Translations under genes and position numbers: made by a program
In this document: piece by piece, positions 36,401-51,400 of the stretch
How positions within the stretch are numbered: the stretch's first letter is position 1
Layout: each line of letters begins with the position of its first letter
The notes under the pieces: model-generated
The model's database searches: none
Told to the model about the DNA's origin: nothing
Seen by the model: the letters and a program-made list of their open reading frames with translations, nothing else
NCBI GenBank assembly: GCA_916613615.1
Contig: OU744728.1
Span: forward strand, 36,850,450-36,914,449
DNA from: Steromphala cineraria
Lineage: Eukaryota; Mollusca; Gastropoda; Trochida; Trochidae
DNA length: 64,000 nucleotides
Reading direction: 5' to 3'

Positions 36401-39400
36401 AGGAGACCTTTCTGGTTTTGACTTGTAGTATGGATGATATTTTATGCTTGAGTCCTGACGGATCATCTCAGTTGACCGGTTCAGTAACTTGAGAAGGCTT
36501 AGGATAAGGGCCAGATATATGGGATAGGGAAACTGTTTGGAAGACGTTTCTTGTTTATGTTTGTTGAAGTATGAATGGAATTTTAAGTTTGATGATTGGT
36601 TGCTTTGACGATAGAGGGTTAATAGACGTTAGAGTTAAGAGTTGTTTCTCGTGCAAATGAAGATTACTTGTTAAACTGATTAGTAAATAAGTTGATGGCG
36701 GCCAGGAAGAGTTATCCAAAGAAGATTTATTTTCGTTCTTATAGAGTAAAGTTTAAGTTTGAAAAAAGAAAAAAATATCATGTAGTGAGGATGTAAACTT
36801 CGAAGAAGGATAAGTTATTGGCCAGTTAATGTAGGTTGACCAGTCAATATCCTTAGAAACATATATATTAATTAAAAATATTTAAAGAGGGAAGCTGTAC
36901 TTTAAAATCAAACGTTTGATGCATTTACAGAGCTGGGTGATTACATAAAGTGGCAAAGGGTATACAAAACTTGTATGAGAGAAATTCAGTTTATTTCTTG
37001 ATTGTATATATATAGCAAGTGAACCGATATCGTTCCAGGTTTACATACTGGCGCACATCCCTCCAGGAAAAGGCAACTGTCTCCAGGTCTGGAGCTGGAA
37101 CTACTATCATATAGTTAACAGGTGCGTTGTTTTAGACTTAAGCTACTTCAATTAAATCAGGTTTATGGAAATCAACTTTGAATGGTTAGAGATACAGTAT
37201 TGTGTAGTTTTAAAGCACTTTTTTGTCAAGCTGTCAGGCGTCGTTATTCATGGTCTGTTCAATCAAATACCCATCCTCTTTGACATATTTGACTTTCTAC
37301 AATTGTATCAATATGATAGTGTTGTTTAATTGCTCGTTGTTTACTCAAATACGAATGCACGTATATCTGACTTTCTACAATGATATCAATATCTTGTATT
37401 TTTTCATTGCTCGTCGTTCCCTCAAATCCGAAAGCACGTATATCTGACTTCTACAATTAAGTAAATAGTGTTTTCCATTGCTCCTCTGTGCCTCAAATAC
37501 GAACGGTATATTTGACTTTCTACAATGATAATATGATAGTGTTGTTTCATTGCTCGTCGTTTACTCAGATAAAAACGCATCTGACTTTCCATAATTATAT
37601 CAATAATGTGTTTCCATTGCTCGCCGTTTCCTCAGATACGAAAGCACGATCGCAGCTCAGTTTTTTGGCCACACTCACAAGGACGAGTACGAGGTGTTCT
37701 ACGATGACGTCGACTTCAAACGACCAATCAGCGTCGGCTTCACAACCGGAAGCATCACTACGAGAGGTGACCTCAACCCTAACTATAGGATTTATACTAT
37801 AGATGGGAACTACTCCAAGAGTTCATGGGTAATAGCTATATATTTGTATATCAATTTCAATAAAAAAAATTATGGAGATTTTCTTCGTAATAAGATTTTA
37901 ATGAAATATTTAAGTATTTAATAAGTAAGTACTTACATTGTATAAAAATAGAGCAATTGCCTTTGTAGCTCATCAGGCTTCATAACAATTTTGTTGTGGC
38001 AAATGTGGTTCGATCCCTCCTTTTAAGGGACCACAGTTTCATCAAATGTACAGCTAATAATACTGTATACGAGGTTTAAACTTTCTGGGCCTGATGATTC
38101 TTGAGAAGAAGATGAAAATAGGTGTAAGGGCGTGGCCTCTGTTGGCCTTATTAGTGGTCACAAGATCGCCAAAGCTATAAATTATAAGGGCTTTCTGGGC
38201 CTTATAATTCTTTCAGATAAGAAATAAGTTATTGAGATTGGGATCTCATATCAAAAACGTGTTAATAATAAAACCCCTTGAAATATTGTTGACATCAATG
38301 GTAAAAGTTCAAGTTCACAATTTCTCAACTTTTCTTTCATTGTATTTTCTTTAGAAATGCCCATTCATTGTTTCTGTTAAGAAGGCGGTACAGGGGAAGG
38401 ATGAGAGCATATCAATGCGTCAACGTTAACTCTCGATTGGTATCATATATCTCTGTGTAAGAGTGATGAAATGTAGTTGCTGAGCATATTTCAATGCGCC
38501 AATGTTAACCTTTTAATGGTATCATATATCTCTGTGTATGTAATGATGAAATGTAGTTGCTGAGCATATTTCAATGCGCCAATGTTGACCTTTGAATGGT
38601 ATCATATATCTCTGTGTATGTAATGATGAAATGTAGTTGCTGAGCATATTTCAATGCGCCATTGTTAACCTTTGAATGGTATCATATATCTCTGTGTATG
38701 TAATGATGAAATGTAGTTGCTGAGCATATTTCAATGCGCCAATGTTAACCTTTGAATGGTATCATATATCTCTGTGTATGTAATGATGAAATGTAGTTGC
38801 TGAGCATATTTCAATGCGCCAATGTTAACCTTTGAATGGTATCATATATCTCTGTGTATGTAATGATGAAATGTAGTTGCTGAGCATATTTCAATGCGCC
38901 AATGTTAACCTTTGAATGGTATCATATATCTCTGTGTATGTAATGATGAAATGTAGTTGCTGAGCATATTTCAATGCGCCAATGTTAACCTTTGAATGGT
39001 ATCATATATCTCTGTGTATGTAATGATGAAATGTAGTTGCTGAGCATATTTCAATGCGCCAATGTTAACCTTTGAATGGTATCATATATCTCTGTGTATG
39101 TAATGATGAAATGTAGTTGCTGAGCATATTTTAATGCGCCAATGTTAACCTTTTAATGGTATCATATATCTCTGTGTATGTAGTGATGAAATGTAGTTGC
39201 TGAGCATATTTCAATGCGCCAATGTTAACCTTTGAATGGTATCATATATCTCTGTGTATGTAATGATGAAATGTAGTTGCTGAGCATATTTCAATGCGCC
39301 AATGTTAACCTTTTAATGGTATCATATATCTCTGTGTATGTAATGATGAAATGTAGTTGCTGAGCATATTTCAATGCGCCAATGTTAACCTTTGAATGGT

Positions 39401-42400
39401 ATCATATATTTCTGTGTAAGAGTGATGAAATGTAGTTGCTGAGCATATTTCAATGCGCCAATGTTAACCTTTTAATGGTATCATATATCTCTGTGTAAGA
39501 GTGATGAAATGTAGTTGCTGAGCATATTTCAATGCGCCAATGTTAACCTTTGAATGGTATCATATATCTCTGTGTATGTAATGATGAAATGTAGTTGCTG
39601 AGCATATTTCAATGCGCCAATGTTAACCTTTGAATGGTATCATATATCTCTGTGTATGTAATGATGAAATGTAGTTGCTGAGCATATTTCAATGCGCCAA
39701 TGTTAACCTTTTAATGGTATCATATATCTCTGTGTATGTAATGATGAAATGTAGTTGCTGAGCATATTTCAATGCGCCAATGTTAACCTTTGAATGGTAT
39801 CATATATCTCTGTGTATGTAATGATGAAATGTAGTTGCTGAGCATATTTCAATGCGCCAATGTTAACCTTTGAATGGTATCATATATCTCTGTGTAAGAG
39901 TGATGAAATGTAGTTGCTGAGCATATTTCAATGCGCCAATGTTAACCTTTTAATGGTATCATATATCTCTGTGTATGTAATGATGAAATGTAGTTGCTGA
40001 GCATATTTCAATGCGCCAATGTTAACCTTTGAATGGTATCATATATCTCTGTGTATGTAATGATGAAATGTAGTTGCTGGGCATATTTCAATGCGCCAAT
40101 GTTAACCTTTGAATGGTATCATATATCTCTATGTATGTAGTGATGAAATGTAGTTGCTGAGCATATTTCAATGCGCCAATGTTAACCTTTGAATGGTATC
40201 ATATATCTCTGTGTATGTAATGATGAAATGTAGTTGCTGAGCATATTTCAATGCGCCAATGTTAACCTTTTAATGGTATCATATATCTATGTGTATGTAA
40301 TGATGAAATGTAGTTGCTGAGCATATTTCAATGCGCCATTGTTAACCTTTGAATGGTATCATATATCTCTGTGTATGTAATGATGAAATGTAGTTGCTGA
40401 GCATATTTCAATGCGCCAATGTTAACCTTTGAATGGTATCATATATCTCTGTGTATGTAATGATGAAATGTAGTTGCTGAGCATATTTCAATGCGCCAAT
40501 GTTAACCTTTGAATGGTATCATATATCTCTGTGTATGTAATGATGAAATGTAGTTGCTGAGCATATTTCAATGCGCCAATGTTAACCTTTGAATGGTATC
40601 ATATATCTCTGTGTATGTAGTGATGAAATGTAGTTGCTGAGCATATTTCAATGCGCCAATGTTAACCTTTTAATGGTATCATATATCTCTGTGTATGTAA
40701 TGATGAAATGTAGTTGCTGAGCATATTTCAATGCGCCAATGTTAACCTTTTAATGGTATCATATATCTCTGTGTATGTAATGATGAAATGTAGTTGCTGA
40801 GCATATTTCAATGCGCCAATGTTAACCTTTTAATGGTATCATATATCTCTGTGTATGTAGTGATGAAATGTAGTTGCTGAGCATATTTCAATGCGCCAAT
40901 GTTAACCTTTAAATGGTATCATATATCTCTGTGTATGTAATGATGAAATGTAGTTGCTGAGCATATTTCAATGCGCCAATGTTAACCTTTGAATGGTATC
41001 ATATATCTCTGTGTATGTAATGATGAAATGTAGTTGCTGAGCATATTTCAATGCGCCAATGTTAACCTTTGAATGGTATCATATATCTCTGTGTATGTAA
41101 TGATGAAATGTAGTTGCTGAGCATATTTCAATGCGCCATTGTTAACCTTTGAATGGTATCATATATCTCTGTGTATGTAATGATGAAATGTAGTTGCTGA
41201 GCATATTTCAATGCGCCAATGTTAACCTTTGAATGGTATCATATATCTCTGTGTATGTAATGATGAAATGTAGTTGCTGAGCATATTTCAATGCGCCAAT
41301 GTTAACCTTTGAATGGTATCATATATCTCTGTGTATGTAATGATGAAATGTAGTTGCTGAGCATATTTCAATGCGCCAATGTTAACCTTTGAATGGTATC
41401 ATATATCTCTGTGTATGTAATGATGAAATGTAGTTGCTGAGCATATTTCAATGCGCCAATGTTAACCTTTGAATGGTATCATATATCTCTGTGTAAGAGT
41501 GATGAAATGTAGTTGCTGAGCATATTTCAATGCGCCAATGTTAACCTTTGAATGGTATCATATATCTCTGTGTATGTAATGATGAAATGTAGTTGCTGAG
41601 CATATTTCAATGCGCCAATGTTAACCTTTGAATGGTATCATATATCTCTGTGTATGTAATGATGAAATGTAGTTGCTGAGCATATTTCAATGCGCCAATG
41701 TTAACCTTTGAATGGTATCATATATCTCTGTGTATGTAATGATGAAATGTAGTTGCTGAGCATATTTTAATGCGCCAATGTTAACCTTTTAATGGTATCA
41801 TATATCTCTGTGTATGTAATGATGAAATGTAGTTGCTGAGCATATTTCAATGCGCCAATGTTAACCTTTGAATGGTATCATATATCTCTGTGTATGTAAT
41901 GATGAAATGTAGTTGCTGAGCATATTTCAATGCGCCAATGTTAACCTTTTAATGGTATCATATATCTCTGTGTATGTAATGATGAAATGTAGTTGCTGAG
42001 CATATTTCAATGCGCCAATGTTAACCTTTGAATGGTATCATATATCTCTGTGTATGTAATGATGAAATGTAGTTGCTGAGCATATTTCAATGCGCCAATG
42101 TTAACCTTTGAATGGTATCATATATCTCTGTGTAAGAGTGATGAAATGTAGTTGCTGAGCATATTTCAATGCGCCAATGTTAACCTTTTAATGGTATCAT
42201 ATATCTCTGTGTATGTAATGATGAAATGTAGTTGCTGAGCATATTTCAATGCGCCAATGTTAACCTTTGAATGGTATCATATATCTCTGTGTATGTAATG
42301 ATGAAATGTAGTTGCTGAGCATATTTCAATGCGCCAATGTTAACCTTTGAATGGTATCATATATCTCTGTGTATGTAATGATGAAATGTAGTTGCTGAGC

Positions 42401-45400
42401 ATATTTCAATGCGCCAATGTTAACCTTTGAATGGTATCATATATCTCTGTGTATGTAATGATGAAATGTAGTTGCTGGGCATATTTCAATGCGCCAATGT
42501 TAACCTTTGAATGGTATCATATATCTCTATGTATGTAGTGATGAAATGTAGTTGCTGAGCATATTTCAATGCGCCAATGTTAACCTTTGAATGGTATCAT
42601 ATATCTCTGTGTATGTAATGATGAAATGTAGTTGCTGAGCATATTTCAATGCGCCAATGTTAACCTTTTAATGGTATCATATATCTATGTGTATGTAATG
42701 ATGAAATGTAGTTGCTGAGCATATTTCAATGCGCCATTGTTAACCTTTGAATGGTATCATATATCTCTGTGTATGTAATGATGAAATGTAGTTGCTGAGC
42801 ATATTTCAATGCGCCAATGTTAACCTTTGAATGGTATCATATATCTCTGTGTATGTAATGATGAAATGTAGTTGCTGAGCATATTTCAATGCGCCAATGT
42901 TAACCTTTTAATGGTATCATATATCTCTGTGTATGTAATGATGAAATGTAGTTGCTGAGCATATTTCAATGCGCCAATGTTAACCTTTTAATGGTATCAT
43001 ATATCTCTGTGTATGTAATGATGAAATGTAGTTGCTGAGCATATTTCAATGCGCCATTGTTAACCTTTGAATGGTATCATATATCTCTGTGTATGTAATG
43101 ATGAAATGTAGTTGCTGAGCATATTTCAATGCGCCAATGTTAACCTTTGAATGGTATCATATATCTCTGTGTATGTAGTGATGAAATGTAGTTGCTGAGC
43201 ATATTTCAATGCGCCAATGTTAACCTTTGAATGGTATCATATATCTCTGTGTAAGAGTGATGAAATGTAGTTGCTGAGCATATTTCAATGCGCCAATGTT
43301 AACCTTTGAATGGTATCATATATCTCTGTGTATGTAATGATGAAATGTAGTTGCTGAGCATATTTCAATGCGCCAATGTTAACCTTTGAATGGTATCATA
43401 TATCTCTGTGTATGTAATGATGAAATGTAGTTGCTGAGCATATTTCAATGCGCCAATGTTAACCTTTGAATGGTATCATATATCTCTGTGTATGTAATGA
43501 TGAAATGTAGTTGCTGAGCATATTTCAATGCGCCAATGTTAACCTTTGAATGGTATCATATATCTCTGTGTATGTAATGATGAAATGTAGTTGCTGAGCA
43601 TATTTCAATGCGCCATTGTTAACCTTTGAATGGTATCATATATCTCTGTGTATGTAATGATGAAATGTAGTTGCTGAGCATATTTCAATGCGCCAATGTT
43701 AACCTTTGAATGGTATCATATATCTCTGTGTATGTAATGATGAAATGTAGTTGCTGAGCATATTTCAATGCGCCAATGTTAACCTTTGAATGGTATCATA
43801 TATCTCTGTGTATGTAATGATGAAATGTAGTTGCTGAGCATATTTCAATGCGCCAATGTTAACCTTTGAATGGTATCATATATCTCTGTGTATGTAATGA
43901 TGAAATGTAGTTGCTGAGCATATTTCAATGCGCCAATGTTAACCTTTGAATGGTATCATATATCTCTGTGTATGTAATGATGAAATGTAGTTGCTGAGCA
44001 TATTTCAATGCGCCAATGTTAACCTTTTAATGGTATCATATATCTCTGTGTATGTAATGATGAAATGTAGTTGCTGAGCATATTTCAATGCGCCATTGTT
44101 AACCTTTGAATGGTATCATATATCTCTGTGTATGTAATGATGAAATGTAGTTGCTGAGCATATTTCAATGCGCCAATGTTAACCTTTGAATGGTATCATA
44201 TATCTCTGTGTATGTAATGATGAAATGTAGTTGCTGAGCATATTTCAATGCGCCAATGTTAACCTTTGAATGGTATCATATATCTCTGTGTATGTAATGA
44301 TGAAATGTAGTTGCTGAGCATATTTCAATGCGCCATTGTTAACCTTTGAATGGTATCATATATCTCTGTGTATGTAATGATGAAATGTAGTTGCTGAGCA
44401 TATTTCAATGCGCCAATGTTAACCTTTGAATGGTATCATATATCTCTGTGTATGTAATGATGAAATGTAGTTGCTGAGCATATTTCAATGCGCCAATGTT
44501 AACCTTTGAATGGTATCATATATCTCTGTGTATGTAATGATGAAATGTAGTTGCTGAGCATATTTCAATGCGCCAATGTTAACCTTTGAATGGTATCATA
44601 TATCTCTGTGTATGTAATGATGAAATGTAGTTGCTGAGCATATTTCAATGCGCCAATGTTAACCTTTTAATGGTATCATATATCTCTGTGTATGTAATGA
44701 TGAAATGTAGTTGCTGAGCATATTTCAATGCGCCAATGTTAACCTTTTAATGGTATCATATATCTCTGTGTATGTAGTGATGAAATGTAGTTGCTGAGCA
44801 TATTTCAATGCGCCAATGTTAACCTTTAAATGGTATCATATATCTCTGTGTATGTAATGATGAAATGTAGTTGCTGAGCATATTTCAATGCGCCAATGTT
44901 AACCTTTTAATGGTATCATATATCTCTGTGTATGTAATGATGAAATGTAGTTGCTGAGCATATTTCAATGCGCCAATGTTAACCTTTGAATGGTATCATA
45001 TATTTCTGTGTAAGAGTGATGAAATGTAGTTGCTGAGCATATTTCAATGCGCCAATGTTAACCTTTTAATGGTATCATATATCTCTGTGTAAGAGTGATG
45101 AAATGTAGTTGCTGAGCATATTTCAATGCGCCAATGTTAACCTTTTAATGGTATCATATATCTCTGTGTATGTAATGATGAAATGTAGTTGCTGAGCATA
45201 TTTCAATGCGCCAATGTTAACCTTTGAATGGTATCATATATCTCTGTGTATGTAATGATGAAATGTAGTTGCTGAGCATATTTCAATGCGGCAATGTTAA
45301 CCTTTTAATGGTATCATATATCTCTGTGTATGTAATGATGAAATGTAGTTGCTGAGCATATTTCAATGCGGCAATGTTAACCTTTTAATGGTATCATATA

Positions 45401-48400
45401 TCTCTGTGTATGTAATGATGAAATGTAGTTGCTGAGCATATTTCAATGCGCCAATGTTAACCTTTGAATGGTATCATATATCTCTGTGTATGTAATGATG
45501 AAATGTAGTTGCTGAGCATATTTCAATGCGCCAATGTTAACCTTTGAATGGTATCATATATCTCTGTGTAAGAGTGATGAAATGTAGTTGCTGAGCATAT
45601 TTCAATTCGCCAATGTTAACCTTTTAATGGTATCATATATCTCTGTGTATGTAATGATGAAATGTAGTTGCTGAGCATATTTCAATGCGCCAATGTTAAC
45701 CTTTGAATGGTATCATATATCTCTGTGTATGTAGTGATGAAATGTAGTTGCTGAGCATATTTCAATGCGCCAATGTTAACCTTTGAATGGTATCATATAT
45801 CTCTGTGTATGTAATGATGAAATGTAGTTGCTGAGCATATTTCAATGCGCCAATGTTAACCTTTGAATGGTATCATATATCTCTGTGTATGTAATGATGA
45901 AATGTAGTTGCTGAGCATATTTCAATGCGCCAATGTTAACCTTTGAATGGTATCATATATTTCTGTGTAAGAGTGATGAAATGTAGTTGTTGAGCATATT
46001 TCAATGCGCCAATGTTAACCTTTGAATGGTATCATATATCTCTGTGTATGTAATGATGAAATGTAGTTGCTGAGCATATTTCAATGCGCCAATGTTAACC
46101 TTTGAATGGTATCATATATCTCTGTGTAAGAGTGATGAAATGTAGCTGCTGAGCATATTTCAATGCGCCAATGTTAACCTTTTAATGGTATCATATATCT
46201 CTGTGTATGTAATGATGAAATGTAGTTGCTGAGCATATTTCAATGCGCCAATGTTAACCTTTTAATGGTATCATATATCTCTGTGTATGTAATGATGAAA
46301 TGTAGTTGCTGAGCATATTTCAATGCGCCAATGTTAACCTTTTAATGGTATCATATATCTCTGTGTATGTAATGATGAAATGTAGTTGCTGAGCATATTT
46401 CAATGCGCCAATGTTAACCTTTTAATGGTATCATATATCTCTGTGTATGTAGTGATGAAATGTAGTTGCTGAGCATATTTCAATGCGCCAATGTTAACCT
46501 TTGAATGGTATCATATATCTCTGTGTATGTAATGATGAAATGTAGTTGCTGAGCATATTTCAATGCGCCAATGTTAACCTTTTAATGGTATCATATATCT
46601 CTGTGTATGTAATGATGAAATGTAGTTGCTGAGCATATTTCAATGCGCCAATGTTAACCTTTGAATGGTATCATATATTTCTGTGTAAGAGTGATGAAAT
46701 GTAGTTGCTGAGCATATTTCAATGCGCCAATGTTAACCTTTTAATGGTATCATATATCTCTGTGTAAGAGTGATGAAATGTAGTTGCTGAGCATATTTCA
46801 ATGCGCCAATGTTAACCTTTTAATGGTATCATATATCTCTGTGTATGTAATGATGAAATGTAGTTGCTGAGCATATTTCAATGCGCCAATGTTAACCTTT
46901 GAATGGTATCATATATCTCTGTGTATGTAATGATGAAATGTAGTTGCTGAGCATATTTCAATGCGCCAATGTTAACCTTTTAATGGTATCATATATCTCT
47001 GTGTATGTAATGATGAAATGTAGTTGCTGAGCATATTTCAATGCGCCAATGTTAACCTTTTAATGGTATCATATATCTCTGTGTATGTAATGATGAAATG
47101 TAGTTGCTGAGCATATTTCAATGCGCCAATGTTAACCTTTGAATGGTATCATATATCTCTGTGTATGTAGTGATGAAATGTAGTTGCTGAGCATATTTCA
47201 ATGCGCCAATGTTAACCTTTGAATGGTATCATATATCTCTGTGTATGTAATGATGAAATGTAGTTGCTGAGCATATTTCAATGCGCCAATGTTAACCTTT
47301 GAATGGTATCATATATCTCTGTGTATGTAATGATGAAATGTAGTTGCTGAGCATATTTCAATGCGCCAATGTTAACCTTTGAATGGTATCATATATTTCT
47401 GTGTAAGAGTGATGAAATGTAGTTGTTGAGCATATTTCAATGCGCCAATGTTAACCTTTGAATGGTATCATATATCTCTGTGTATGTAATGATGAAATGT
47501 AGTTGCTGAGCATATTTCAATGCGCCAATGTTAACCTTTTAATGGTATCATATATCTCTGTGTAAGAGTGATGAAATGTAGTTGCTGAGCATATTTCAAT
47601 GCGCCAATGTTAACCTTTTAATGGTATCATATATCTCTGTGTATGTAATGATGAAATGTAGTTGCTGAGCATATTTCAATGCGCCAATGTTAACCTTTGA
47701 ATGGTATCATATATCTCTGTGTATGTAATGATGAAATGTAGTTGCTGAGCATATTTCAATGCGCCAATGTTAACCTTTTAATGGTATCATATATCTCTGT
47801 GTATGTAATGATGAAATGTAGTTGCTGAGCATATTTCAATGCGCCAATGTTAACCTTTGAATGGTATCATATATCTCTGTGTATGTAATGATGAAATGTA
47901 GTTGCTGAGCATATTTCAATGCGCCAATGTTAACCTTTGAATGGTATCATATATCTCTGTGTATGTAATGATGAAATGTAGTTGCTGAGCATATTTCAAT
48001 GCGCCAATGTTAACCTTTTAATGGTATCATATATCTCTGTGTATGTAATGATGAAATGTAGTTGCTGAGCATATTTCAATGCGCCAATGTTAACCTTTTA
48101 ATGGTATCATATATCTCTGTGTATGTAGTGATGAAATGTAGTTGCTGAGCATATTTCAATGCGCCAATGTTAACCTTTGAATGGTATCATATATCTCTGT
48201 GTATGTAATGATGAAATGTAGTTGCTGAGCATATTTCAATGCGCCAATGTTAACCTTTTAATGGTATCATATATCTCTGTGTATGTAATGATGAAATGTA
48301 GTTGCTGAGCATATTTCAATGCGCCAATGTTAACCTTTGAATGGTATCATATATTTCTGTGTAAGAGTGATGAAATGTAGTTGCTGAGCATATTTCAATG

Positions 48401-51400
48401 CGCCAATGTTAACCTTTTAATGGTATCATATATCTCTGTGTAAGAGTGATGAAATGTAGTTGCTGAGCATATTTCAATGCGCCAATGTTAACCTTTTAAT
48501 GGTATCATATATCTCTGTGTATGTAATGATGAAATGTAGTTGCTGAGCATATTTCAATGCGCCAATGTTAACCTTTGAATGGTATCATATATCTCTGTGT
48601 ATGTAATGATGAAATGTAGTTGCTGAGCATATTTCAATGCGCCAATGTTAACCTTTTAATGGTATCATATATCTCTGTGTATGTAATGATGAAATGTAGT
48701 TGCTGAGCATATTTCAATGCGCCAATGTTAACCTTTTAATGGTATCATATATCTCTGTGTATGTAATGATGAAATGTAGTTGCTGAGCATATTTCAATGC
48801 GCCAATGTTAACCTCTGAATGGAATCATATATCTCTGTGTATGTAATGATGAAATGTAGTTGCTGAGCATATTTCAATGCGCCAATGTTAACCTTTGAAT
48901 GGTATCATATATCTCTGTGTAAGAGTGATGAAATGTAGTTGCTGAGCATATTTCAATGCGCCAATGTTAACCTTTTAATGGTATCATATATCTCTGTGTA
49001 TGTAATGATGAAATGTAGTTGCTGAGCATATTTCAATGCGCCAATGTTAACCTTTGAATGGTATCATATATCTCTGTGTATGTAATGATGAAATGTAGTT
49101 GCTGGGCATATTTCAATGCGCCAATGTTAACCTTTGAATGGTATCATATATCTCTGTGTATGTAATGATGAAATGTAGTTGCTGAGCATATTTCAATGCG
49201 CCAATGTTAACCTTTGAATGGTATCATATATCTCTGTGTATGTAATGATGAAATGTAGTTGCTGAGCATATTTCAATGCGCCAATGTTAACCTTTGAATG
49301 GTATCATATATCTCTGTGTATGTAATGATGAAATGTAGTTGCTGAGCATATTTCAATGCGCCAATGTTAACCTTTGAATGGTATCATATATCTCTGTGTA
49401 TGTAATGATGAAATGTAGTTGCTGAGCATATTTCAATGCGCCAATGTTAACCTTTTAATGGTATCATATATCTCTGTGTATGTAATGATGAAATGTAGTT
49501 GCTGAGCATATTTCAATGCGCCAATGTTAACCTTTTAATGGTATCATATATCTCTGTGCATGTAGTGATGAAATGTAGTTGCTGAGCATATTTCAATGCG
49601 CCAATGTTAACCTTTGAATGGTATCATATATCTCTGTGTATGTAATGATGAAATGTAGTTGCTGAGCATATTTCAATGCGCCAATGTTAACCTTTGAATG
49701 GTATTATATATTTCTGTGTAAGAGTGATGAAATGTAGTTGCTGAGCATATTTCAATGCGCCAATGTTAACCTTTGAATGGTATCATATATCTCTGTGTAT
49801 GTAATGATGAAATGTAGTTGCTGAGCATATTTCAATGCGCCAATGTTAACCTTTGAATGGTATCATATATCTCTGTGTAAGAGTGATGAAATGTAGTTGC
49901 TGAGCATATTTCAATGCGCCAATGTTAACCTTTTAATGGTATCATATATCTCTGTTTATGTAATGATGAAATGTAGTTGCTGAGCATATTTCAATGCGCC
50001 AATGTTAACCTTTGAATGGTATCATATATCTCTGTGTATGTAATGATGAAATGTAGTTGCTGAGCATATTTCAATGCGCCAATGTTAACCTTTGAATGGT
50101 ATCATATATCTCTGTGTATGTAAGGATGAAATGTAGTTGCTGAGCATATTTCAATGCGCCAATGTTAACCTTTGAATGGTATCATATATCTCTGTGTATG
50201 TAATGATGAAATGTAGTTGCTGAGCATATTTCAATGCGCCAATGTTAACCTTTGAATGGTATCATATATCTCTGTGTATGTAATGATGAAATGTAGTTGC
50301 TGAGCATATTTCAATGCGCCAATGTTAACCTTTTAATGGTATCATATATCTCTGTGTAAGAGTGATGAAATGTAGTTGCTGAGCATATTTCAATGCGCCA
50401 ATGTTAACCTTTTAATGGTATCATATATCTCTGTGTATGTAATGATGAAATGTAGTTGCTGAGCATATTTCAATGCGCCAATGTTAACCTTTGAATGGTA
50501 TCATATATCTCTGTGTAAGAGTGATGAAATGTAGTTGCTGAGCATATTTCAATGCGCCAATGTTAACCTTTTAATGGTATCATATATCTCTGTGTATGTA
50601 ATGATGAAATGTAGTTGCTGAGCATATTTCAATGCGCCAATGTTAACCTTTGAATGGTATCATATATCTCTGTGTATGTAATGATGAAATGTAGTTGCTG
50701 AGCATATTTCAATGCGCCAATGTTAACCTTTGAATGGTATCATATATCTCTGTGTATGTAATGATGAAATGTAGTTGCTGAGCATATTTCAATGCGCCAA
50801 TGTTAACCTTTTAATGGTATCATATATCTCTGTGTATGTAATGATGAAATGTAGTTGCTGAGCATATTTCAATGCGCCAATGTTAACCTTTTAATGGTAT
50901 CATATATCTCTGTGTATGTAATGATGAAATGTAGTTGCTGAGCATATTTCAATGCGCCAATGTTAACCTTTTAATGGTATCATATATCTCTGTGTATGTA
51001 GTGATGAAATGTAGTTGCTGAGCATATTTCAATGCGCCAATGTTAACCTTTGAATGGTATCATATATCTCTGTGTATGTAATGATGAAATGTAGTTGCTG
51101 AGCATATTTCAATGCGCCAATGTTAACCTTTTAATGGTATCATATATCTCTGTGTATGTAATGATGAAATGTAGTTGCTGAGCATATTTCAATGCGCCAA
51201 TGTTAACCTTTTAATGGTATCATATATCTCTGTGCATGTAGTGATGAAATGTAGTTGCTGAGCATATTTCAATGCGCCAATGTTAACCTTTGAATGGTAT
51301 CATATATCTCTGTGTATGTAATGATGAAATGTAGTTGCTGAGCATATTTCAATGCGCCAATGTTAACCTTTGAATGGTATCATATATCTCTGTGTATGTA

